A DNA stretch of 46,251 nt, taken from positions 1-46,251 of the IMG/VR virus record IMGVR_UViG_3300036823_000185. One strand, written 5' to 3'. Source of the stretch: a virus. Within the stretch, counting starts at the first letter, position 1. Every line of letters begins with the position of its first letter. The notes below the pieces were generated by a model. That model had not been told where the DNA came from, did no database searches, and worked only from the letters and a program-made list of their open reading frames with translations. Below are positions 31,256 through 39,430 of the stretch, piece after piece. A program made the position numbers and the translations under genes.

Positions 31256-33417
31256 AGCGTTGCTCCCGCGGGCGCCGGCGGTCCGGACGGTCCGCCCGCG
31301 GGCAAGCCCGGCACAATCCCGCCGGCTGCAGGGGATTGGAGGACCTGTTGCGCCGGCGTCGGCGGAATCGGCGACTGCTGTTGGGGCGCGAGCGAGCGGA
31401 CGATCTGATTCACCATGGACTGCATCAGCATCTTCTGTCCTTTTTGCGCCTTGTGCTCCTGGATATGAGCCGCCATCTGATTGACGGCTGCTTTGTCGTA
31501 GCTCTGCCCTTTCATCTGGACGTAGTCGACGAGCCGGCGCTGGTGATCCTGCAAGTGGAAGTCGTCGTTATCGGCGGGGTTGACGTGCACGTCCTCGCCG
31601 CGCTGGATCATCGACCACTCTTCCTTCGGGTTGCGCGGCCGATCGGCATCGGGTGGCTGCGGCACGATCGACGCGAAATCGTCGTCGCCGAGCGCCTTGT
31701 GCATTCGGTTGGTCACAAGCCACAGAGCGGTTGGGTTCTGGGCTATAAGCGGGTTCTGCAGGTCGAGCTCGTAGAGCTGCAGGGCTTTCTGTTTGTCCGC
31801 CTCGCGCGACCATACGTTCGTCGCGAACTCGATGTCGAAATCGTACATCCCGCCGCGCTCGCTCGGCGTCATGTACGCGCCGCCGTGCTTCGTATCGAAG
31901 AGCCCGTCGGCGTCGTCGCCCGTCACGCGGAAGAAAACATCCTCGGTGCAGAACTGCTGATCGAGCTCCCAGATGTCGCGTGCGATCGCGCCGACGTCTT
32001 CGCGCAGGAACCGCATGTCGAGGTCCGCCCGGACGTTGCCTTGCTGGATAAGCGCGATCTGTCCGGTCGCGGTCCGCGGCGCGTTCGGCCGGTCGATCGC
32101 GCGGCCCATCGCCTGGTCTGAGTTTCCTGTCACCCGCTCGGCGTATGCCAGTACGGACTGTTCTTTGACAACGCAGCCCTGCAGGTCCGCCTGGACTTTT
32201 ACCACGTTCACCTTCTCAGGGTGCTCGCTCGGGATCGCCTCGCCGGGCCCGTACTTCTGCGCCTTCGGATCCCATCCGGAACTGGGGCTATAGAAAATGA
32301 GCGGCCACACCGTGAGTTGCTGAGCATCCGTGAACAGGTTGTGGTTCGCCGAGGCCTCCGCCTCGATTTGTTCGAGCATCTCGCCTATTCCCATCGGCCA
32401 CCGCGTGCCGTCGCGGTAGCTGAGCGCCTCGACGAACGGGCGGCGGTGCTGCATCTTCGGGTACAGCGTCATCAGGTCCTGGACGCCGATTACCATGTCG
32501 CTCAGGTCCGGCAGCGTACGCACGACGATTTCCTGCTCGTACATCGAGCGGCGAGAAAAGTCGAGGGGGTCTGCGTCCGTCTCGCCCTTCAGCAGCGGCC
32601 GCCAGCGGCCGTACCATTCGTGGACGATGAGCGAGTCGCCGGCGGATTGTGAGTGGGAGTAGAGGACGCCTTCGTCGAGGTCCTTCTCGGCCTTGATCTC
32701 CTCGCCGATCGGCTCGCGCTGCTGCCGTCGGCCGAGTTCGACGATCCGCGAGAAGTTCTGCCGGATTCCCTGGTAGATGGTGCCGTCGCCGCGCAGCAGC
32801 TGGTCCGGCGTCGCGCGGTACCGCCGCATGATGAAACTCAGCTCGTGCAGGCTCTCGACATCCTCGGCCGGCTCGATTACGTCGTCGGGCCACAGCGGCA
32901 GGAAGTCCGGCCCCTCGTAATAGATCTGCGATTGCACCTGCTGCTCGCCGCGGCGCCCGGGTGCCATCGTGTCGAATCGCTTCTGCACCCACGGCCGGTA
33001 AGCGTACGTGTGGCCGAACAGGATCTTGCGGAAGATAAAAACCGATAGCGGGTTCAGCATGCGCATCGAATTGAACATGCGCCAGCTTACGTACAAGCCG
33101 ACCTTTGGGGTCAGGCTCTCGTCGTTCGGTCCAACCGGTTTCGCGATGATCTGCGCGTCGTCGCCGAAGAGCGCTCCGTTCTCGCGCGCCCACTCGGTGA
33201 ACTGGTTCCATTGCGTGACAGGCACGCGGAAATTACTTTTCAGCTCGTCGCCGGCGCGCGGCGGATTCACGCGGCCGCGGAATGACTGGAAGTAGGCACG
33301 AAACTTTTCCATCCGCTCGTTGTGGTCGATGATCGCGCCGCGGTAGTCTTCAGCCACGCGCTGACCGAGGCGCTGCAGCTCGGCAGCCGGGAGCTTGAGC
33401 TGGAAGGAGCGAGGCAC
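31252..33417 (-). CDS. Portal protein
   Basis: 721 residues, GTG start. The N-terminal part (LGQRVAEDYRGAIIDHNERM, later LKSNFRVPVTQWNQFTEWAR), the central wing and stem text (RWPMGIGEMLEQIEAEASAN, FTDAQQLTVWPLIFYSPSSG) and the crown helices with QQ-rich tail (VNQIVRSLAPQQQSPIPPTP) fit the large P22-like portals of short-tailed phages. Portals form the dodecameric DNA gate of the head. Neighbours are a zincin-like gene upstream and the LuxR-type gene overlapping its stop. Confidence 0.85.
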   Translation of the reverse strand: MPRSFQLKLPAAELQRLGQRVAEDYRGAIIDHNERMEKFRAYFQSFRGRVNPPRAGDELKSNFRVPVTQWNQFTEWARENGALFGDDAQIIAKPVGPNDESLTPKVGLYVSWRMFNSMRMLNPLSVFIFRKILFGHTYAYRPWVQKRFDTMAPGRRGEQQVQSQIYYEGPDFLPLWPDDVIEPAEDVESLHELSFIMRRYRATPDQLLRGDGTIYQGIRQNFSRIVELGRRQQREPIGEEIKAEKDLDEGVLYSHSQSAGDSLIVHEWYGRWRPLLKGETDADPLDFSRRSMYEQEIVVRTLPDLSDMVIGVQDLMTLYPKMQHRRPFVEALSYRDGTRWPMGIGEMLEQIEAEASANHNLFTDAQQLTVWPLIFYSPSSGWDPKAQKYGPGEAIPSEHPEKVNVVKVQADLQGCVVKEQSVLAYAERVTGNSDQAMGRAIDRPNAPRTATGQIALIQQGNVRADLDMRFLREDVGAIARDIWELDQQFCTEDVFFRVTGDDADGLFDTKHGGAYMTPSERGGMYDFDIEFATNVWSREADKQKALQLYELDLQNPLIAQNPTALWLVTNRMHKALGDDDFASIVPQPPDADRPRNPKEEWSMIQRGEDVHVNPADNDDFHLQDHQRRLVDYVQMKGQSYDKAAVNQMAAHIQEHKAQKGQKMLMQSMVNQIVRSLAPQQQSPIPPTPAQQVLQSPAAGGIVPGLPAGGPSGPPAPAGATL

Positions 33418-33421
33418 GGGT

Positions 33422-33763
33422 TTAGCCGCGGCTCCGCTTGAGATTCACGAGCGCCCAGGCGGTCAGGTCGATGCCCTGCTCGAAAACGCAAAGCGAGTCG
33501 CCACCCTCGGGCGTGGCAAGGTGGAAGTGCAGGTGTATGAGTTCGTGTACGAGGGTCTGCTCGAGGTCCGGTTGGGCGTCACCGCGATCGACGGCGTCGG
33601 CAATTTCGACGTCCGCCTCTTTGAACCGGTGCCTCACTCGCGCGCGGCCGAAGCATTCATCCATGTCCCGCATGCGTCGGATACGCACGGTGATCTTCCA
33701 GTCCAGAAGGCGCAGGACCTGCTGCCACTGCCGGCAGAGTTCCTCGAGTTCCTGCTCGCTCAT
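33422..33763 (-). CDS. SprT-like zinc metalloprotein (HELIH)
   Basis: 113 residues from the ATG at 33763, which overlaps the upstream stop (ATGA). QTLVHELIHLHFHLATPEGG has the HExxH zincin motif at 73-77, and FEQGID near residue 95 supplies a possible third ligand (E95). Small stand-alone zincins like this occur in phage head regions; a role in prohead maturation or turnover of host proteins is possible. It directly precedes the portal. Confidence 0.75.
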   Translation of the reverse strand: MSEQELEELCRQWQQVLRLLDWKITVRIRRMRDMDECFGRARVRHRFKEADVEIADAVDRGDAQPDLEQTLVHELIHLHFHLATPEGGDSLCVFEQGIDLTAWALVNLKRSRG

Positions 33764-33912
33764 ACGCGTCCGCATGCCGCGGCGAACGCGAGGAAGGCTG
33801 CGGCGAGAATTACCCAGCCATTTCCTATAGCGATGTACTCGGTGTACATCCTTCCATCAGGGCGCGGTGCCCGCCGCAGTTCAAATGCGAATAGTTCGCG
33901 CAGCCATTCCAT
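33760..33912 (-). CDS. Small membrane protein, 50 residues
   Basis: From the ATG at 33912: MEWLRELFAFELRRAPRPDG, then a C-terminal membrane helix (GWVILAAAFLAFAAACG). The stop overlaps the start of the zincin gene, so the two are coupled. Topology suggests a cytoplasmic basic head and one membrane span. No family recognised; too short for most gene finders. Confidence 0.6.
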   Translation of the reverse strand: MEWLRELFAFELRRAPRPDGRMYTEYIAIGNGWVILAAAFLAFAAACGRV

Positions 33913-33919
33913 GTCCGGG

Positions 33920-34138
33920 TTATCGTCCGCGCGTTCCGCGGCGCTTAAGGATGACCTGCGCTCCCACCCGGTAGGGATTCAACGTCGACTGGGGCGACGG
34001 GGCGAGGCCTACCGCGTTGCAGAACGTCAGGAATTGCTGAGTCCGTTTTTTCTCGGCGCGGGCCTCGCGCATGCACTCACGGACCCGGGCGCGCCGGGCG
34101 TTGATCTGCGCGTCGGGCGACGGGGGCAGGCATGGCAT
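33920..34138 (-). CDS. Small basic phage protein
   Basis: 72 residues, ATG at 34138 with GGGAG seven bases upstream. A basic helix (ARRARVRECMREARAEKKRT) is followed by QQFLTFCNAVGLAPSPQSTL. Two or three further genes follow at once in the same direction. No family is recognised. Confidence 0.5.
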   Translation of the reverse strand: MPCLPPSPDAQINARRARVRECMREARAEKKRTQQFLTFCNAVGLAPSPQSTLNPYRVGAQVILKRRGTRGR

Positions 34139-34208
34139 CTCGCGCTCCCTATCGCCGTGCCCGGCTCGCGCGCTTAGTCAGCCGACGCGGGCTGTTCGGC
34201 CTTTGCCG

Positions 34209-35228
34209 CTAGACGAGGAACCGGCGCCAGCTCGCGATTGCATCGCGGTTATGTGCGGACAGGGCTTCATAGCCGGCGCGCGCCGCGCCCCGGTCCCCGA
34301 GCAACCGCATTCCGGCCTCGGCGACTTCGACGGCGTCGTCGGGGTTCACAATCCAGTTGCCCGGCACCCAGTCGATCGCCGGCCCGACGACGGACGGCAC
34401 GCCCTCGGCGATGCCGTCTGCCGTGACGCCGTTGAAGCTCTCGGTAAAGGAAGGCTGGAGCAGCAGGTTCATTCGACGCACGGTGCCCCGGCGGAATTCG
34501 AGCCACGTCGACCAGGGCGCCTCGACGAGCGTAACTTCCGCTGCGCTCGCGAACAGTTTCCGGATATTAGCGACCACGGAGGTTGCACCGTCGCCTTCCG
34601 TCCTGCCGGCGGATACCCAGAGCTCCGTCTTTACGTTGAAATGGTTTGCGATGATCCGTGTTGCCCAGGCCGCGGTGGGCAGGTTTTTCAGAATGCGCGT
34701 CGCGCCGAACGCGCCGATCCGGAGCACGTCCGGATTGTTTGGCCGCTTTCGTTCGATCGGCCCGTGTAGAAAGTACAGGTTGGGCAGCAACGCGCAGGGG
34801 GCGTTGTAGGCGCGGCTTACGGCGCGGCAGAACTTCGCGCTGTTTGCCGCGACGCGGAAGTTATGCGCGCGCATCTCAAGTGCGACCTGTTCGCCGAGTA
34901 CTCCCGTCGACCAGTTGTCGACGCCCAGGAATCCTACATTCGAGTGAAAGACGACGGCGAATCGGAGCGCGGGGAATTCCGCGCATAGTTTCTCAAGGAA
35001 TGGGGTGTCGAAGAAAGGCGCGCACATCACCAAGGCGGTCACTCCCGGCCAGGCGCCGGCGCGTAGCCTGGCTCGAAGCTGAAAGCCGTCGACGACGGCG
35101 TGCACCTCGGCGGGTATTCCGTGTTCGGTTAACATTTCAGCCGCGTTCGCGGCCGTTACGCCGAGTCCGGCGTGGCAAGCATTTGGGTTGTCTGCAGAAG
35201 GATTTTTGTAGGCGACGATGACTTTCAT
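34209..35228 (-). CDS. Glycosyltransferase, GT4-like
   Basis: 339 residues with two Rossmann-like halves. The N-terminus KVIVAYKNPSADNPNACHAG with GLGVTAANAAEMLTEHGIPA binds the acceptor in this group; the C-terminal half has RIGAFGATRILKNLPTAAWA, LLLQPSFTESFNGVTADGIA and EGVPSVVGPAIDWVP, i.e. the E-x7-E donor-sugar motif of GT-B enzymes. Phage GTs of this kind modify host surface glycans, virion proteins or phage DNA; the sequence does not tell which. It lies between terminase and portal. Confidence 0.8.
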   Translation of the reverse strand: MKVIVAYKNPSADNPNACHAGLGVTAANAAEMLTEHGIPAEVHAVVDGFQLRARLRAGAWPGVTALVMCAPFFDTPFLEKLCAEFPALRFAVVFHSNVGFLGVDNWSTGVLGEQVALEMRAHNFRVAANSAKFCRAVSRAYNAPCALLPNLYFLHGPIERKRPNNPDVLRIGAFGATRILKNLPTAAWATRIIANHFNVKTELWVSAGRTEGDGATSVVANIRKLFASAAEVTLVEAPWSTWLEFRRGTVRRMNLLLQPSFTESFNGVTADGIAEGVPSVVGPAIDWVPGNWIVNPDDAVEVAEAGMRLLGDRGAARAGYEALSAHNRDAIASWRRFLV

Positions 35229-35261
35229 CGCTCCGGCTATCGCCGCGGTCAGGCCGGGCTC

Positions 35262-35537
35262 TTAGCGGGCTCCACCTCCGTCGAGCCTTTCTTCTCCTGC
35301 GCTTTGGAGTGATCGGTGGAGCGGGCCCCCTTCGCGAACCGTCAGGGTGCATTTCAGCCACCGCAATACTGCCTTGCCGATCGCCGGTACCCGGAAAGCG
35401 TCCGGGTGGTCGATCGCTCGGACGTAGAGCGCGACTTCTCCGAGCGCCAGGATGATTTTGCGATCGTCACGGTGCCTGCGCCTTCGGCGTCTCGGCTTAC
35501 AGTGCATCTCGACGTTCTCGCCTCGGATGATGTACAT
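35262..35537 (-). CDS. Small basic phage protein
   Basis: 91 residues. The ATG at 35537 overlaps the terminase stop (TGATG) and follows GGAGGA. MYIIRGENVEMHCKPRRRRR begins the protein, with an arginine-rich stretch, then KIILALGEVALYVRAIDHPD. Basic sequence suggests nucleic-acid contact. No family recognised. Confidence 0.6.
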   Translation of the reverse strand: MYIIRGENVEMHCKPRRRRRRHRDDRKIILALGEVALYVRAIDHPDAFRVPAIGKAVLRWLKCTLTVREGGPLHRSLQSAGEERLDGGGAR

Positions 35538-37369
35538 CAGTCCTCCTCCGCTCTCGGCCGCTGCGCGCCGAACCGCCCGTACCGTACGATCTGCGCCACG
35601 CTGCGCAACGCGCCACCGTCCCCTCCGAACTCCCGCTGCTTCCGCTCCAGTTGCTCGCGTGTCAGCCGCGGCGCGTGCTTGAGTCCGACGATCGCGAGCG
35701 CCAGCGCAAGAACGTCGTCGTCGTGGTTTCCCTTGCCGCGCTGCGCGCGCGCCACGCCGTCGGGCCAGATCACGAAGCCCAGGCATTCCTTCAGCGTGTT
35801 GGCATCCCGGATGATCACGCTCATCTCGTTGACGGCCTCATCGAGCCCGGAGACGAGCAACGGTCGCGTCGCCGTGTTCGTCAGGAATCCGATCTCGTCC
35901 AGCATCGGCGGCCGCCGATCGCCCGGCACGCGGCGTTTCACGTGAATCCGTTCGAGTGGGTATTTCAACCGGAGTACTTCCTGGATGACAGCCTGCCCGT
36001 GGTTGTTCGCTTCGATCACGAGGTACGCCCAGTTGAACCATTTGCCGAGCTTGCAGAGGTATTCGGCGAAGAGCGGCGGCGTCCAGCGCTCTCGGATCTT
36101 GGCGACCTGTTCGCCGGAGCTCGTATCGAGGGCCTGTGCGCTCGAGTAATCCGGATCCGAGTCGGCCTCGTCGCCGGCGCGGTAGTTTGGATCGGCTCCG
36201 GAAGCGGGATCGGCGCCGATCGCGTACAGCTTGCCCGGCTCAGGCCGCCTGTACAGCAGCAGCGGGCCCGGGGGCGCGTCCTCGCCGGCCGCGCGGAAAA
36301 GAATCCGTTTCTGCAGCAGTTCGCTGCGCGCGTCCGTTTCGACGCTCTCCAGTTCGCCGGTGATCGGATTGCGGATGATTGGCATGCGTGCGAGCGACAC
36401 GTGGGTGAACCGCGGGCGCCCGCTGAGGAGGAACGCTTCTTCCGGACACGACGGGTATTCCTGCGCGAACTGTTTTTCCGATCGACCGCACTTATTTGTG
36501 ATTGCCCACCGGCGCCAGTGGAGCTGCTCGAACGTGAGGTTGTAGGTCCGCTGCAGCACCCGCTCGGCGCCGGTCAGCGATCGGTCGAACTCGTCGTCCG
36601 GCACGCTGAGCCGCATTGTGTTCGCGGGATGCTCCCACCAGGCGAGGAAGACGGTGTCCCATCCGGATCCGGAACGCGGATCGGACGCGTCCATCCAGTC
36701 TTCGTAAAACTCGCCGCTGGCGCCGTTCGCGGTCGATTCCTTGAACGCCATCGTCTCGGCGTCATCGGGCATCGTGCTCAGCAGGCCGAGGCAGACGCTT
36801 CGCATGTGCGCGATGAACGCGGCTTCCGAGATGTGGAGGAAGTGCAACCCCATCGCGCGGCCGATGTCTTTTGAGCCCGCGGTGGCCACCCGGAGCCACG
36901 ACGAGTTCGCGTAGCGAATTATCTGGCCCTCGTCATTTCCCGCCTTGGCGCGCGCCGGGATCTCGATCGCGCAGTTCAGGTCCGCGCCTGCCGGCTTGTA
37001 GCCCTTGGCGAATTGGTTGTAGTAGTCGAAGATTTCCTCGGCCGAATCCTTGCGATGCGCGACGACGAGGCCGTGACGGCCGGGCCAGAACGTGACGTGC
37101 TTGAAGCCGTGCGTCGCGATGCCGGCGGACATGAAGACGCGCCGCGCCTTCACGCTGATGATCCGGATCGGCTTGCCCTGGCGGCGCTGCTTCTCGATCG
37201 CGAGGTTCAGCTTGTGCGGGCCGGGAAACGTCCGGAACGGCACCGGCATGCCCTGCTGATTGCGGATAGTGAGCGATTCCTCGGCCCAGCGTTCGTGATC
37301 GGCGAAGCGGCGGATCGCGGACTCGATGCGGCGCCGCTGGGCCTGGGTCGGGTGCTGCGGGATCGTCAC
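35537..37369 (-). CDS. terL: Terminase large subunit
   Basis: 610 residues, GTG start overlapping the upstream stop. The ATPase part has a variant Walker A (ISVKARRVFMSAG, 71-83) and Walker B (LHFLHISEAAF, 175-185). The nuclease part has GADPASG (385-391, D387), VIEANNHG (E453) and GNHDDDVLALALAI (D550-D552), the three acidic clusters of the RNase H-like fold. It drives DNA packaging through the portal. It is read with the unknown gene at 37366 and followed by small genes. Confidence 0.92.
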   Translation of the reverse strand: MTIPQHPTQAQRRRIESAIRRFADHERWAEESLTIRNQQGMPVPFRTFPGPHKLNLAIEKQRRQGKPIRIISVKARRVFMSAGIATHGFKHVTFWPGRHGLVVAHRKDSAEEIFDYYNQFAKGYKPAGADLNCAIEIPARAKAGNDEGQIIRYANSSWLRVATAGSKDIGRAMGLHFLHISEAAFIAHMRSVCLGLLSTMPDDAETMAFKESTANGASGEFYEDWMDASDPRSGSGWDTVFLAWWEHPANTMRLSVPDDEFDRSLTGAERVLQRTYNLTFEQLHWRRWAITNKCGRSEKQFAQEYPSCPEEAFLLSGRPRFTHVSLARMPIIRNPITGELESVETDARSELLQKRILFRAAGEDAPPGPLLLYRRPEPGKLYAIGADPASGADPNYRAGDEADSDPDYSSAQALDTSSGEQVAKIRERWTPPLFAEYLCKLGKWFNWAYLVIEANNHGQAVIQEVLRLKYPLERIHVKRRVPGDRRPPMLDEIGFLTNTATRPLLVSGLDEAVNEMSVIIRDANTLKECLGFVIWPDGVARAQRGKGNHDDDVLALALAIVGLKHAPRLTREQLERKQREFGGDGGALRSVAQIVRYGRFGAQRPRAEED

Positions 37370-38016
37370 AGCGGGTCGTCGTGGTTTCCGTCGTGGTCTT
37401 CGTCGAGGGCGGCGTTCGCGAGTTCATTAAGGCGAACGACGAGCATGTCATGGGCTGCGCGGTCGATGGGGGAACTTAAATCCCTTGCCTTTGATGCCCG
37501 CTTCCACGCTTCGACCACGCCGAACGCCGCGCCTTGGAAGCTGCCGAAGCCGCGATGCGGCGGCAGCAGCGCCGGGTCGTGCGGTAATGCGGTTCGGTAT
37601 TGGCCGTTTCGGTGAACTACTGGCACGCAGTTGCAAAGTTCCAGAGGGTGCCCACATTGCCTGCAGGCATTGCGGGCCCAAGCCTCGGCAACGCCCAGGA
37701 TGCCACCCGTCGGTGTTTCTTCTTCCCTTATGAACGGGGGCCGCAGCGGGGAGGTTGTGAGGTTGGCGTACTGAGGTATCGACGGTAGCGTGGGCGTCTC
37801 AACCTCCAGGACAATGCTCACCTCCGGGCTCCGCTCGTTCCGTTCGAGCGCGATTCCAGTCAGCGTTCGGCCTTCCAGCCCGCACTCGTTAGCGGCCTGC
37901 GCGACGGCGCGGATTACCTCGGCCGGGTAGTCGGCCACGTTGGCGACTTCGAGGATCGACGGCGTTTTTACGCGGAAGTACTCGCGCTTCGGCCCGGGTT
38001 TGATAGTGTCACTCAC
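37366..38016 (-). CDS. Phage protein of unknown function with one copy of a 37-bp repeat
   Basis: 216 residues, GTG start overlapping the sigma factor stop. The N-terminal 80 residues look folded (RVKTPSILEVANVADYPAEV, later LTGIALERNERSPEVSIVLE); then there is a short CRQCGHPLELCNC cysteine motif and a stretch encoded by a 37-bp repeat shared with the sigma gene but read in another frame (VVHRNGQYRTA). The C-terminus is acidic and helical. It may contain an insertion at the repeat. No family recognised. Confidence 0.6.
   Translation of the reverse strand: MSDTIKPGPKREYFRVKTPSILEVANVADYPAEVIRAVAQAANECGLEGRTLTGIALERNERSPEVSIVLEVETPTLPSIPQYANLTTSPLRPPFIREEETPTGGILGVAEAWARNACRQCGHPLELCNCVPVVHRNGQYRTALPHDPALLPPHRGFGSFQGAAFGVVEAWKRASKARDLSSPIDRAAHDMLVVRLNELANAALDEDHDGNHDDPL
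37587..37623. repeat. 37-bp direct repeat, copy 1
   Basis: Perfectly identical to 38689-38725, same orientation, 1102 bp apart. It lies within the coding region at 37366-38016. On the plus strand it begins ATGCGGTTCGGTATTGG and ends GGTGAACTACTGG. Confidence 0.9.
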
Positions 38017-38753
38017 AGGCTCAACCTCCCTTGTTCTCCCTGGTTACGCAGCGTCGTCAACGCTTCGCGGTGCAGCTGCGAGACCCGCGACGACACAACG
38101 CCGAACTTCGGCGCAATGGCTTCGAGCGTCTGCCCTTCGATGTAATGCAGCCACACAAGAACCGCTAAACGCCCGGGTAGTCTGCCGATCGCGTCGACGG
38201 CCCGCACTTTCTGGGCGGCCAGCGCTTCGTCGGCGATGAGTTGCTGTTCGATCGAGGCCTCTGTGTCCTGGCGCGCCTCGCTGGTTTCCTGGTCGAGTCC
38301 CGCGGCGTTCGAATTCGTGTAGTGCCGGCGCCGGACGGAATCGACGCAGGCGCCGCGTACGCGCTGCTGCATGTAGAACGCGAACGGAACGTTGAAGGCG
38401 GCGTCGAACGTCTCGGCCGCCTGGATCAGTGCCGTCCTGGCAACAGCCGGCAGTTCGTCCCGCATATGTAGAGGAAGGCTTGATGCGACCGAGCGGGCGA
38501 TCCGGACCGCGAGGGTGGTATGGTCCTCGACGAGTTTGTTGCGAGCGATCAGTTTCTCGCGGTCGATTTTCTTCCTGCGCCAGACCCGCAACACCGTGGT
38601 CTGCGAGACCTTCACGCGTTTCGCGATCACGTGAGACCCGAGGCCGTCGCCGGTGAGGCGGACGATCTCGTTCTCCTGTTCCGGGGTGATGCGGTTCGGT
38701 ATTGGCCGTTTCGGTGAACTACTGGACGAATCGAGTGGGGGAGGGGGAAACAT
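38013..38753 (-). CDS. FliA/sigma-28-like sigma factor with N-terminal HTH
   Basis: 246 residues. After a Pro/Ser-rich start, a helix-turn-helix of Hin/transposase type lies at 27-60 (EIVRLTGDGLGSHVIAKRVK, VSQTTVLRVWRRKK). Sigma region 2 follows at 72-145 (PFAFYMQQRVRGACVDSVRR resembles the Y-A-x-x-R-I-R-G-A-x-x-D-x-x-R-R pattern of FliA/WhiG) and region 4 at 185-236 (LAVLVWLHYIEGQTLEAIAP, SSRVSQLHREALTTL). It heads the packaging genes with only the small-terminase candidate before it, so it is a good candidate for activating phage late promoters. Copy 2 of the 37-bp repeat encodes residues SSPKRPIPNRI. Confidence 0.82.
   Translation of the reverse strand: MFPPPPLDSSSSSPKRPIPNRITPEQENEIVRLTGDGLGSHVIAKRVKVSQTTVLRVWRRKKIDREKLIARNKLVEDHTTLAVRIARSVASSLPLHMRDELPAVARTALIQAAETFDAAFNVPFAFYMQQRVRGACVDSVRRRHYTNSNAAGLDQETSEARQDTEASIEQQLIADEALAAQKVRAVDAIGRLPGRLAVLVWLHYIEGQTLEAIAPKFGVVSSRVSQLHREALTTLRNQGEQGRLSL
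38689..38725. repeat. 37-bp direct repeat, copy 2
   Basis: Identical to 37587-37623. It lies near the 5' end of the sigma factor gene, where it encodes part of the low-complexity N-terminus in a frame different from copy 1. Confidence 0.9.
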
Positions 38754-38810
38754 GCGGGTGTGTTTCGGTACCTGTTTCGCCCTGTAAGATCGCCGCTGCC
38801 GCGCGGACTC

Positions 38811-39272
38811 TTAATCCGGCGCGGACCTCTCAACCGTCAGGCGCCGGTACTCGAGGACAAAATCCTCGAGCGTGCCTCGCAGCGTTCCGCCGGCGCGGTC
38901 CGCCGCCTCCTTCGCCGCGTTGTCGCTCACGCTATGAAAATCAATCAGTTCAACCATTTTGCGCAGTCTGTCGACCGCGCGCAACCGCATGAGGTGGTCG
39001 GCTTTTCGGCCGCCGGGCGTCATCGCTTTTAGCGCCTGCTCGATGGCGTCGAGCGAGCGCGGGATCATGCTGGAGATCCGCTGCCGGTGCGGTTCGAGGA
39101 GATTTTGAGCGATCTCGCGCGTCCGCGGATCCCGCTGCAGGTTGGCCGTGTGCTCGGCCGTGATCCCCAGTTGGGGCGCGAGCTGCTCCGGCGGGAGCGG
39201 ATGCGGGCTGAGGAGATTCGCCGCGACTTTCGTCCGCCGGGCGCGCGCCGTGATCTTCGTCGAGGATGCCAT
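38811..39272 (-). CDS. Terminase small subunit candidate
   Basis: 153 residues from an ATG at 39272 (a TTG at 39284 would add four residues). An N-terminal helical DNA-binding-like part (LSPHPLPPEQLAPQLGITAE, HTANLQRDPRTREIAQNLLE) is followed by a long helix (MIPRSLDAIEQALKAMTPGG, LMRLRAVDRLRKMVELIDFH) and a short C-terminal part. This is the layout of small terminases, and it stands before sigma and large terminase. It is the first gene of the leftward late region, behind the repeat-rich gap 39273-39430. Confidence 0.6.
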   Translation of the reverse strand: MASSTKITARARRTKVAANLLSPHPLPPEQLAPQLGITAEHTANLQRDPRTREIAQNLLEPHRQRISSMIPRSLDAIEQALKAMTPGGRKADHLMRLRAVDRLRKMVELIDFHSVSDNAAKEAADRAGGTLRGTLEDFVLEYRRLTVERSAPD

Positions 39273-39303
39273 CCGACCGTACAATCGGCAGCGCTGGCGC
39301 GAG

Positions 39304-39383
39304 ACTGAGGCGTCAACGCCGAACTCTCAGTGTTTACAGTGTCTTAGGATCGATTCCGTTGCAAAACCTTTTGCTTTTGCAAC
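39304..39383. repeat. Nested inverted repeats ahead of the late region
   Basis: GTTGCAAAA (39358-39366) and TTTTGCAAC (39375-39383) form a perfect inverted repeat with an 8-base centre; TTTTGCAACAC recurs at 39446-39456 inside the end of the recombinase gene. Closer to the terminase gene, ACTGAG (39304-39309) pairs with CTCAGT (39326-39331) around GGCGT-ca-ACGCC. The first set could be an operator or recombinase subsites, the second a hairpin in the leader. No clear sigma70 promoter was found here. Confidence 0.55.
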
Positions 39384-39430
39384 ACGAAAATCGCTCTCGT
39401 AAGTCCTGTAGATCCGTGCTCTCCAGATGG

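Noticed and set aside
35651-36874. 407-codon open frame on the plus strand opposite the large terminase
   Set aside because: Antisense shadow of a gene with clear ATPase and nuclease motifs; composition typical of a reverse frame.
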